From: Coriobacteriaceae bacterium
GTDB lineage: Bacteria > Actinomycetota > Coriobacteriia > Anaerosomatales > D1FN1-002
DNA: 6,161 nucleotides
Direction of reading: 5' to 3'
Assembly: GCA_013824215.1 (NCBI GenBank)
Contig: PNNM01000065.1
Span: 1 to 6,161, forward strand
The notes beneath the pieces were generated by a model. That model searched no databases and had not been told where the DNA came from. It saw nothing but the letters and a program-made list of their open reading frames with translations. This document shows, piece by piece, positions 1 to 5,421 of the stretch. The translations under genes and the position numbers were made by a program. The stretch's first letter is position 1, and the number at the start of each line of letters is the position of its first letter.

Positions 1-93
1 TTCGGGCTGTACCGGTATACACCGCACTTCCGCGGGACGATGTCGTTCTGGCTGCTGTACTGGCGCTACTTCGGCGATCCGCTGGCGCCGTAG
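1..93 (+). CDS. C-terminal fragment of an unidentified protein (5' end outside window)
   Basis: Reading frame 1 is open from the first base and stops at TAG 91-93, giving the last 30 residues of a protein that begins upstream. The tail is rich in aromatic and basic residues (it contains FWLLYWRYFGDP and ends in LAP). Codons have G or C in the third position, as expected for a real gene in this genome. The tail could be a membrane-proximal or amphipathic C-terminus, but 30 residues carry no motif I can assign to a family. The 81 bases to the next start contain a promoter candidate, so this gene probably belongs to a separate upstream unit. Confidence 0.6.
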   Translation, partial: FGLYRYTPHFRGTMSFWLLYWRYFGDPLAP

Positions 94-112
94 GGTCCGG
101 GTGAGTGCAGTC

Positions 113-128
113 ACGCGCGGCTGCGCGT
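113..128. repeat. Perfect 6-bp GC inverted repeat overlapping the promoter candidate
   Basis: ACGCGC (113-118), loop GGCT, then GCGCGT (123-128) form a perfect hairpin or operator-like dyad. It starts 20 bases after the upstream stop and its last base is the first base of the TACAAT hexamer at 128-133. It could end the upstream transcript, although no T tract follows, or act as a repressor site over the promoter. In GC-rich DNA a 6-bp dyad can also arise by chance. Confidence 0.35.
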
Positions 129-133
129 ACAAT
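128..133 (+). promoter_or_regulatory. Candidate -10 box (TACAAT) for the chorismate mutase / DAHP synthase unit
   Basis: TACAAT differs from the sigma-70 type consensus TATAAT at one base and stands out in a GC-rich gap. It would place transcription initiation near 139-141 and leave an untranslated leader of about 35 bases with a Shine-Dalgarno (GAGAGG, 159-164) 10 bases before the ATG at 175. No convincing TTGACA-like -35 is visible at the usual spacing (105-110 reads GTGCAG), so the promoter may be weak or activator-dependent. Confidence 0.45.
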
Positions 134-174
134 GCCTGCACACGTCATGGCCCCGCACGAGAGGTCCGAAACTG

Positions 175-453
175 ATGCCCGACACCGATGACGCGAAGCG
201 CCGTATCGCCGAGCTGCGCGAGGAGATCGACGCGGTGGACTGCGAGCTCGTCCGGCTGCTGAACCGGCGCGCCACCATCGCGCTGGAGATCCGCTCGCTC
301 AAGCCGTCCGCTCAGCTCGGACTGTACGACCCGAAGCGCGAGGAGGAGATCTTCGCGCACCTGGCCTCCTGCAACGAGGGCCCGCTGTACGGAGAGAACC
401 TGCGCGAGATCTACGAGGCGATCCTGCACGTGATGAAGGAGCTGCGCGGGTGA
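175..453 (+). CDS. Chorismate mutase, AroQ class (92 aa)
   Basis: AroQ-class chorismate mutase, a cytoplasmic all-helical enzyme converting chorismate to prephenate for Phe and Tyr synthesis. By alignment from memory with the E. coli P-protein mutase domain, the catalytic residues are R15 (LREEID), R32 (LLNRRA), K43 (RSLK), D52, R55 and E56 (YDPKREEE). The segment around CNEGP and the final helix resemble the mutase domain of the Bacillus mutase-DAHP synthase fusion. The position of the usual C-terminal active-site Gln (E. coli Q88) falls on R91, one residue before the end, so activity may be altered. At 92 residues it is normal for a free-standing AroQ. The ATG at 175 is chosen because GAGAGG (159-164) precedes it and the first helix begins soon after. 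Its TGA overlaps the DAHP synthase start, which suggests a shared mRNA and possibly a shared complex. The family is secure; the activity is less so. Confidence 0.93.
   Translation: MPDTDDAKRRIAELREEIDAVDCELVRLLNRRATIALEIRSLKPSAQLGLYDPKREEEIFAHLASCNEGPLYGENLREIYEAILHVMKELRG
436..441 (+). promoter_or_regulatory. Ribosome binding site (AAGGAG) for DAHP synthase inside the mutase gene
   Basis: AAGGAG lies within the last codons of the mutase gene, 8 bases before the GTG at 450. Spacing and sequence support GTG 450 as the true start and allow independent re-initiation as well as translational coupling through the GTGA overlap. Confidence 0.65.
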
Positions 454-1244
454 GCGCGCCGGCGCCCGCCGCAGGCGCGATCGTGCGCGACGGCGCCGTC
501 ACGATCATCGCCGGCCCGTGCTCGGTCGAGAGCCGCGAGCAGATGCGCGAGGTCGCAGCGGCGCTGAAGGAGCTCGGCGTGCGCGTCATGCGTGGAGGGG
601 CGTACAAGCCGCGCAGCTCGCCCTTCTCGTTCCAGGGCCTGGAGGAGGAGGGCCTCGTGATCATGCGCGAGGCCGCCGACGAGTACGGCCTGCTCGTCGT
701 CACGGAGGTCACGGACTCGGCCCATGCCGAGACGGTGGACGCCTACGCCGACATCCTGCAGATCGGCACGCGCAACATGGCCAACTTCAGCCTGCTGAAG
801 AAGCTCGGGTCGGTCACCGCCGAGTCGCACAAGCCGGTGCTGTTCAAGCGCGGGATGGCGGCCACCATCGAGGAGTGGTTGCAGGCCAGCAACTACATCA
901 CGATGTTCGGCAACGAGAACGTGATCCTGTGCGAGCGCGGGATCCGCACCTTCGAGACCTCGACGCGCTTCACGCTCGACATCACGGCAGTCCCGGTGGT
1001 CAAGAAGCTGTCGCTGCTGCCGATCATCATCGACGTCTCGCATCCCACCGGTCAGGCCGACCTCGTGCCGGCCGTCTCGCGGGCAGCCGTGGCGGTGGGG
1101 GCCGACGGCGTCATGGTCGAAGTGCACCCGGACCCCCGGAACGCTCTGTGCGACGGGGCGCAGTCCCTCGACATAGAAGGGTTAAGAAGGCTTGTTGTCG
1201 AACTCAAGCCCGTAGCGGAAGCTGTCGGCCGCAGACTCGAGTAG
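450..1244 (+). CDS. aroF: 3-deoxy-7-phosphoheptulonate (DAHP) synthase, type I-beta, short form (264 aa)
   Basis: Catalyses condensation of phosphoenolpyruvate and erythrose-4-phosphate to DAHP, the committing step of the shikimate pathway, in the cytoplasm. It is a single TIM-barrel domain. Visible family motifs are AGPCSVES (21-28), MRGGAYKPRSSPFSFQGL (47-64), QIGTRNMANF (104-113), KRGMAATIEEW (133-143), CERGIRTFET (161-170), DVSHPTG (195-201) and EVHPDP (224-229). Putative divalent metal ligands are C24, H198, E224 and D235; the last three are spaced as in the Thermotoga enzyme as I remember it. It lacks the N-terminal ACT-like regulatory domain of the Thermotoga form and is the length of the short, Pyrococcus-like form. 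The upstream mutase may supply feedback regulation in trans, as its fused counterpart does in Bacillus (inference). The GTG start is supported by AAGGAG 8 bases upstream and the GTGA overlap. KDO-8-phosphate synthase is a related alternative but fits the motifs less well. The 3' end carries unusual AT-rich codons. Confidence 0.95.
   Translation: MSAPAPAAGAIVRDGAVTIIAGPCSVESREQMREVAAALKELGVRVMRGGAYKPRSSPFSFQGLEEEGLVIMREAADEYGLLVVTEVTDSAHAETVDAYADILQIGTRNMANFSLLKKLGSVTAESHKPVLFKRGMAATIEEWLQASNYITMFGNENVILCERGIRTFETSTRFTLDITAVPVVKKLSLLPIIIDVSHPTGQADLVPAVSRAAVAVGADGVMVEVHPDPRNALCDGAQSLDIEGLRRLVVELKPVAEAVGRRLE
1173..1214 (+). other. AT-rich rare-codon patch with a direct repeat and small hairpin at the 3' end of the DAHP synthase gene
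   Basis: Codons 242-255 of the DAHP synthase read ATA GAA GGG TTA AGA AGG CTT GTT GTC GAA CTC AAG CCC GTA, and another AGA follows at 1233. These differ sharply from the G/C-ending codons of the rest of the gene. The stretch contains AGAAGG twice exactly 10 bases apart (1175-1180 and 1185-1190) and a dyad GGCTTG (1189-1194) / CAAGCC (1205-1210) with a 10-base loop. The protein sequence here is normal for the family, so the oddity is in the DNA. A purpose, if any, is unknown. Confidence 0.5.
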
Positions 1245-1299
1245 CTCGCGGTCCCCGGCGACGGTCGCCGCTGCGCACCGGAGGGGCGCCGGTCGATTC

Positions 1300-1306
1300 G
1301 GGGAGG
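1300..1306 (+). promoter_or_regulatory. Strong Shine-Dalgarno (GGGGAGG) for the zinc-finger gene
   Basis: GGGGAGG ends 7 bases before the GTG at 1314, an ideal spacing. It is the main support for this start codon and for the small gene being translated. The rest of the 69-base gap after the DAHP synthase stop holds no recognisable -10 box, so the gene may be read through from upstream. Confidence 0.6.
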
Positions 1307-1313
1307 CCTTCGC

Positions 1314-1520
1314 GTGGCGGAGGGCACTGGTTCGCACGTCTTCTGCCCGCACTGCGGGGCGCCTCACACACGGCGTCTCGGGCGGTGCGATGTATGCCGT
1401 CACCCGGTCTGCGAGCGCTGCGGCAACATCCAGCACAGGCAGGGTGAGCGCGCCGCGGTCCACAACGAATGCCTGAAAGAGGCGGGCGGCGGCTTCTCCA
1501 TGATCCGCATCGTGAGGTAG
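1314..1520 (+). CDS. Small double zinc-finger protein of unknown function (68 aa)
   Basis: A 68-residue, basic, probably cytoplasmic protein that I cannot assign to a named family. Eight potential zinc ligands occur in four pairs: C11/C14 (FCPHCG), C25/C28 (CDVC), C33/C36 (CERC) and H50/C53 (HNEC). They would make two consecutive zinc ribbons or a cross-braced, LIM/RING-like double site. The linker RQGERAAVHNECLK has the look of a conserved treble-clef or ribbon core. No signal peptide, membrane segment or enzymatic motif is visible, and the tail ends FSMIRIVR. The GTG start follows GGGGAGG at 7 bases. It lies between the DAHP synthase and helicase genes and is followed 3 bases after its stop by a GC hairpin. 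Zinc ribbons of this kind often bind nucleic acid or protein partners, but nothing here shows which. The coding call rests on the ribosome binding site and the ordered CxxC pairs. Confidence 0.75.
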   Translation: MAEGTGSHVFCPHCGAPHTRRLGRCDVCRHPVCERCGNIQHRQGERAAVHNECLKEAGGGFSMIRIVR

Positions 1521-1523
1521 TCG

Positions 1524-1541
1524 GCGCGGGCCCGCCCGCGC
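1524..1541 (+). terminator. Perfect 7-bp GC hairpin, candidate terminator without T tract
   Basis: GCGCGGG (1524-1530), loop CCCG, then CCCGCGC (1535-1541) form an all-GC perfect stem beginning 3 bases after the zinc-finger stop and ending before the next promoter candidate. No run of T follows, so it is not a classical intrinsic terminator. High-GC Actinobacteria are reported to use such T-less hairpins, though the evidence is debated. It could also protect the 3' end of the message. Confidence 0.4.
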
Positions 1542-1556
1542 GTCGGCGGCGTGCGC

Positions 1557-1562
1557 TACACT
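1557..1562 (+). promoter_or_regulatory. Candidate -10 box (TACACT) giving a near-leaderless helicase mRNA
   Basis: TACACT fits the TANNNT pattern and ends 9 bases before the ATG at 1572. Transcription would begin within a few bases of that ATG. No Shine-Dalgarno is visible between the hexamer and the ATG, which agrees with leaderless translation, common in Actinobacteria. No -35 is visible upstream because that space is the GC hairpin. Confidence 0.45.
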
Positions 1563-1571
1563 AGCGCGGCC

Positions 1572-3770
1572 ATGAGCCTCGACCTCACCGATCTGAACCC
1601 CGCCCAGCGCGACGCCGTGCTCACCACCGAGGGCCCCCTTCTCGTGCTCGCTGGGGCTGGCTCGGGCAAGACGCGCGTGCTCACGTACCGCGTGGCGCAC
1701 CTCGTGTGCGACCTCGGCGTCTCTCCGCACGAGGTCCTCGCCATCACCTTCACCAACAAGGCCGCGGGCGAGATGAAGGAGAGGGTGTGCGGTCTGCTCG
1801 GGCCTCACGCCCGGCACCTGTGGGTGATGACGTTCCATGCGTTCTGTGTGCGGATCCTGCGGCTCGACGCCGACAAGCTCGGCCACACCGGCCAGTTCAC
1901 CATCTACGACGAGGACGACAGCCGGCGGATGCTGACCGCCTGTCTGACCGAGCTCGACATCGATCCGAAGCGTCTGCCGCCGCCGGTAGTGCGCTCGATG
2001 ATCTCGAACGCCAAGAGCGAGCTGGTCGACTCGGCCGCCTTCTCGGAGAAGGCCGCCACGCCCACCGAGAAGCTCGTGGCCAAGGTCTTCGCCGTCTACG
2101 CGCGACGCATGCGCGACGCCAACGCGATGGACTTCGACGACCTGCTGGTGAACGGGGTGAGGTTGCTCGAGGAGTATCCGCACGTGGCCTCGGCGTACCG
2201 CGACCGCTTCCGCTACCTGATGGTCGACGAGTACCAGGACACCAACCACGCGCAGTACCGGCTGTGCATGCTGTTGGCTTCAGGGCGGCGCAACCTCATG
2301 GTGGTCGGCGACGACGACCAGTCGATCTACGGCTGGCGCGGCGCCGACATCCGTAACATCCTCGAGTTCGAGCGCGACTTCCCGGAAGCCACGGTGGTGC
2401 GTCTGGAGGAGAACTACCGCTCGACCGCCACCATCCTGGCCGCAGCCAATGCCGTGGTGGCCAACAACGCCGGCCGGAAGCCCAAGACGCTGTTCACCGC
2501 CAACGCGGGCGGCGAGGCGATCGTGCGCTACCACGCCTCCGACGAGCACGATGAGGCGCGCTTCGTGGCCGGCGAGATCGAGCGGCTGCTACGCGACGAG
2601 GGCCGGTCGTACTCGGACTTCGCGGTCTTCTACCGCACGCACGCTCAGTCACGCGTTCTCGAGGACGTCTTCCTACGCCTCGGCGTGCCGTACCGCATCG
2701 TCGGCGGCACGCGCTTCTTCGAGCGCGCCGAGATCCGCGACGTCATGGCGTACCTGCGCCTCGGCGTGAACCCGGCGGACCCGGTGGCTCTCAAGCGCAT
2801 CATCAACACGCCGAAGCGAGGCATCGGCGACGCCACCGTGGAGAAGATCGAGTTCGAGGCCGCCCGCGCCGGCATCACCCTCTGGGAGGCGTGCCGCCGC
2901 GCGGTGGACGCGGAATGGCTCGACACCCGGGCGCACAAGGCTGTGACCGCGTTCGTCGAGCTCATGAGCGGCATCATGGCGTTGCCGGAGAGCGTTCTGC
3001 GCGAGCGCGTGGAGGCGGTCGTCGAGCGCAGTGGTCTGCTTTCCGCCCTCGAAGCGGAGCGCAGCATCGAGTCGCAAGGCCGCGCCGAGAACGTCCGCGA
3101 GTTCTTCGGCGTGGTCGAGGAGTTCGCGCAGACGCACGAGAACGCCGGGCTGCCCGAGTTCCTGGAGTGGGCGGCGCTGCGCACCGACCTGGATGCGCTC
3201 GACGACGCGGGTGGCTATGTAACGCTCATGACGCTGCACAACGCCAAGGGGCTCGAGTTCCCGGCCGTGTTCCTGACCGGCGTCGAGGATGGGCTGTTCC
3301 CGCACGCCAACTCCATCGCCGACGCCGACGGGCTGGAGGAGGAGCGGCGGCTCATGTACGTGGGCATCACGCGCGCCCGCGAGCGCCTCTACCTCACCCA
3401 CGCGCACCAGCGGATGCTGTTCGGCGAGACCCGCTACAACCAGCCGTCGCGGTTCATCGGCGAGATCCCCGCCGAGCACGTCGAAGCGCGCGGGGCCGCG
3501 CCCGCCGCCCCGGGGTGGGGCAGGCGCGGCAGCGAGCCGCGGGAACGCCTGCCGCTCGGCGAGGGCCGGGTGTTCGGGACCGGCACCGCCCGCAGACAGC
3601 CCGCCGAGCCTGCCGAGACGTTCGCGGTAGGCGACCGCGTGGAGCACAAGACGTTCGGCCGCGGCACGGTCACCGGCGTGGAGGCCGACCGCATCGTCGT
3701 CAGCTTCCCCGGCCTCGGCACGAAGAAGCTCCTGCTCGGTTTCGCTCCCGTTCGCAAGGTGGCAGACTAG
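1572..3770 (+). CDS. pcrA: PcrA/UvrD-type superfamily 1A DNA helicase (732 aa)
   Basis: ATP-driven 3'-5' DNA helicase of the PcrA/UvrD/Rep group, acting in nucleotide excision and mismatch repair, plasmid replication, clearing of recombination filaments and transcription-coupled repair. Counting from ATG 1572: Q-motif LNPAQRDAV (Q12), Walker A GAGSGKT (28-34), motif Ia TFTNKAAGEM (around 59-68), Walker B VDEYQD (218-223), motif III GDDDQSIYGWRGAD (246-259), motif IV ENYRS (280-284), motif V TLMTLHNAKGLEF (551-563) and motif VI VGITRARERLYL (597-608). A variable Ala/Gly/Pro/Arg-rich linker (about 640-680) leads to a Tudor-like C-terminal region (about 686-730, VGDRVEHKTFGRGTV) of the kind that binds RNA polymerase in PcrA. 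Length matches Geobacillus PcrA (about 724). A GTG at 1551 would add seven residues but overlaps the TACACT box, so ATG 1572 is preferred. UvrD is an equally fair name. Confidence 0.96.
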   Translation: MSLDLTDLNPAQRDAVLTTEGPLLVLAGAGSGKTRVLTYRVAHLVCDLGVSPHEVLAITFTNKAAGEMKERVCGLLGPHARHLWVMTFHAFCVRILRLDADKLGHTGQFTIYDEDDSRRMLTACLTELDIDPKRLPPPVVRSMISNAKSELVDSAAFSEKAATPTEKLVAKVFAVYARRMRDANAMDFDDLLVNGVRLLEEYPHVASAYRDRFRYLMVDEYQDTNHAQYRLCMLLASGRRNLMVVGDDDQSIYGWRGADIRNILEFERDFPEATVVRLEENYRSTATILAAANAVVANNAGRKPKTLFTANAGGEAIVRYHASDEHDEARFVAGEIERLLRDEGRSYSDFAVFYRTHAQSRVLEDVFLRLGVPYRIVGGTRFFERAEIRDVMAYLRLGVNPADPVALKRIINTPKRGIGDATVEKIEFEAARAGITLWEACRRAVDAEWLDTRAHKAVTAFVELMSGIMALPESVLRERVEAVVERSGLLSALEAERSIESQGRAENVREFFGVVEEFAQTHENAGLPEFLEWAALRTDLDALDDAGGYVTLMTLHNAKGLEFPAVFLTGVEDGLFPHANSIADADGLEEERRLMYVGITRARERLYLTHAHQRMLFGETRYNQPSRFIGEIPAEHVEARGAAPAAPGWGRRGSEPRERLPLGEGRVFGTGTARRQPAEPAETFAVGDRVEHKTFGRGTVTGVEADRIVVSFPGLGTKKLLLGFAPVRKVAD

Positions 3771-3789
3771 ACGCGGCACGCTTCCCCAC

Positions 3790-3795
3790 AGGAGG
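3790..3795 (+). promoter_or_regulatory. Consensus Shine-Dalgarno (AGGAGG) with unusually short spacing
   Basis: A full AGGAGG ends only 3 bases before ATG 3799, closer than the usual 5-9. The start is nevertheless fixed by the protein, whose metal-binding motif GHRNPDND begins at residue 8, and no nearby in-frame alternative would keep it. The 28-base gap after the helicase stop holds no promoter or hairpin, so co-transcription with the helicase is likely. Confidence 0.7.
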
Positions 3796-3798
3796 ACC

Positions 3799-5421
3799 AT
3801 GGGCCCGGTACTCGTCTTCGGACACCGCAATCCCGACAACGATTCGATCTGCTCGGCGGTGGCGTACGCACACCTGAAGAACCTCAGCGACCCCGACGAC
3901 GTCTACGTCCCGGCGAGGCTGGGGCCCGTGCCGACGGAGTCGGCGTGGGCGTTCGAGCGCTTCGGCATCGAGCTTCCCGAGGAGATCGGCCACGTGCGCA
4001 CGCGCGTGCGCGACGTCATGACCACCGACGTGTTCACGGTCACTCCCGAGGCCAACATGCTCGAGGCCGGGCGGCTCATGCGCGAGCGCGACGTGCGCGC
4101 GCTGCCGGTGATCGACGACGGGCGCGTGGTGGGCCTCGTCAACGTGCGCATCCTCGCGGAGCTCTACATCGATGAGACCGAGGTGGCCGGTTTCGCCGAG
4201 CTGCCGGTGACGGTGGGGCAGGTGGCCTCGGCTCTCGACGGGGACGTTCTTGCGGGCGATACGAAGATGCGGCTGGCAGGCGGCGTCCTGATCGGCGCTA
4301 TGGAGCCGCGGACGATGGTCGGCTACATCAAGCCGGGCGACACACTGATCGTGGGCGATCGCGCGCGCACCCAGCCGATGGCGCTCGAGGCGGGCGCGGC
4401 GTGTCTCGTGGTCACCGGCGGGTCCCGCCCTGGCGAGGACGTGCTCGTACTCGCGCGCGAGAAGGGCGCCGCCGTCATCGTGTGCCCGCACGACACCTAC
4501 GCCGCGGCGCGCATCATCAACCTCTCGCGCACGGTAGGCCAGGTCATGGATCGCGGCGTGATGATGTTCGAGCCGGACATGCTGCTGTCCGAGGCCGCCG
4601 AGGACCTGCTGTCGAGCACGCACCGCGAGGCGGTAGTCGTCGACGCCGACGGGCGGCTGGAGGGCGTCGTCACACGGACCAACGTGGCGCGCGGGCTGCG
4701 CAGGCGCGTCATCCTGGTGGACCACAACGAGCTGTCGCAGTCCGCGGTCGGCGTCGATGAGGCGGCCGTCATCGAGGTCGTCGACCACCACCGCGTGGGC
4801 GACGTGCAGACCTCGGGGCCGATACTCTTCCTCAACATGCCGGTCGGCTCGACCGCCACGGTCGTGACCGGCCGCTACCGCGAACTCGGCGTCATGCCGC
4901 CCGAGGGGCTGGCGGGAATCATGCTCTCGGCGGTGCTCTCGGACACGGTGCTGCTCAAGTCGCCGACGACCACGGACACCGACCGGGAGACCGCCGAGTG
5001 GCTCGCCGGCGTCGCTCGCGTCGACGCTGTCGCGTTCGGCATGGAGATGTTCCGCGCCCGTTCAGCCGGCGAGGTCTTCTCGGCCGAATCCGCCGTTCGC
5101 GCGGACCTGAAGGAGTACCACGTGCGCGACGACTTCGTCGCCGTCGGGCAGATCGAGACGGTGGACGTCTCGGCGGTGCTCGAGCACCGCGACGAGCTGC
5201 TCTCCACCATGCAGGCGCTCCGCGACGCCCGCGGGTACACCCTGCTCATGCTGCTCGTCACCGACGTCGTGCGCGAGGGTTCCGAGGTGCTCGCGGTGGG
5301 CCGGACGCGACTGGCGGAGCGCGCGCTCGGCGCCGATCTCTCATCCGGCTCCGCGTGGTTGCAGGGCGTGTTGTCCCGCAAGAAGCAGGTCGCCGCGCGG
5401 CTCATCGACGCGGCCGGGTGA
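3799..5421 (+). CDS. ppaC: Family II (Mn/Co-dependent) inorganic pyrophosphatase with CBS and DRTGG regulatory domains (540 aa)
   Basis: Hydrolyses pyrophosphate to two phosphates in the cytoplasm, pulling biosynthetic reactions forward. The DHH catalytic domain is split: residues 1-65 carry GHRNPDNDS (metal ligands H9, D13, D15) and about 303-385 carry VDHNE (D308), VVDHH (D329, H330, H331) and LSDT (D382). The DHHA2 substrate domain follows (about 390-537), with KSPTTTDTD (387-395) and SRKKQ (526-530). The insert holds CBS1 (about 69-124, RDVMTTDVFTVTP), a DRTGG domain (about 140-245, VGDRARTQ and VVTGG) and CBS2 (about 247-300, GQVMDRGVMMFEP). In characterised CBS-pyrophosphatases AMP and ADP inhibit through CBS, and forms with DRTGG respond to diadenosine polyphosphates; similar control here is inference. 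All expected catalytic residues are present; the usual Thr in NPDTDS is Asn14. The gene follows the helicase by 28 bases and overlaps the next gene by GTGA. Confidence 0.95.
   Translation: MGPVLVFGHRNPDNDSICSAVAYAHLKNLSDPDDVYVPARLGPVPTESAWAFERFGIELPEEIGHVRTRVRDVMTTDVFTVTPEANMLEAGRLMRERDVRALPVIDDGRVVGLVNVRILAELYIDETEVAGFAELPVTVGQVASALDGDVLAGDTKMRLAGGVLIGAMEPRTMVGYIKPGDTLIVGDRARTQPMALEAGAACLVVTGGSRPGEDVLVLAREKGAAVIVCPHDTYAAARIINLSRTVGQVMDRGVMMFEPDMLLSEAAEDLLSSTHREAVVVDADGRLEGVVTRTNVARGLRRRVILVDHNELSQSAVGVDEAAVIEVVDHHRVGDVQTSGPILFLNMPVGSTATVVTGRYRELGVMPPEGLAGIMLSAVLSDTVLLKSPTTTDTDRETAEWLAGVARVDAVAFGMEMFRARSAGEVFSAESAVRADLKEYHVRDDFVAVGQIETVDVSAVLEHRDELLSTMQALRDARGYTLLMLLVTDVVREGSEVLAVGRTRLAERALGADLSSGSAWLQGVLSRKKQVAARLIDAAG

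Noticed and set aside
132..191. Possible leader peptide starting at ATG 132 before the chorismate mutase
   Set aside because: The frame has no run of Phe, Tyr or Trp codons and no ribosome binding site, its ATG overlaps the -10 candidate, and it has no attenuator-like alternative hairpins.
1256..1293. Hairpins after the DAHP synthase stop (CGGCG/CGCCG at 1256-1270 and ACCGG/CCGGT at 1277-1293)
   Set aside because: Stems are only about 5 bp with no T tract, which is expected by chance in DNA of this composition, so I do not call a terminator.
518..1447. A + strand open frame of 309 codons across the DAHP synthase and zinc-finger genes
   Set aside because: It is an out-of-frame Arg/Gly-rich translation of two genes with strong motifs of their own.
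1551..1571. GTG 1551 as the helicase start
   Set aside because: It overlaps the TACACT promoter candidate, lacks a Shine-Dalgarno, and adds seven residues ahead of the point where PcrA proteins normally begin.
1182..5000. Long open frames on the - strand (for example 1182-2249, 2673-3839 and 3700-4791)
   Set aside because: They lie antisense to genes with complete family motifs, give low-complexity Arg/Ala/His-rich translations, and arise because GC-rich codons seldom produce stops on the other strand.
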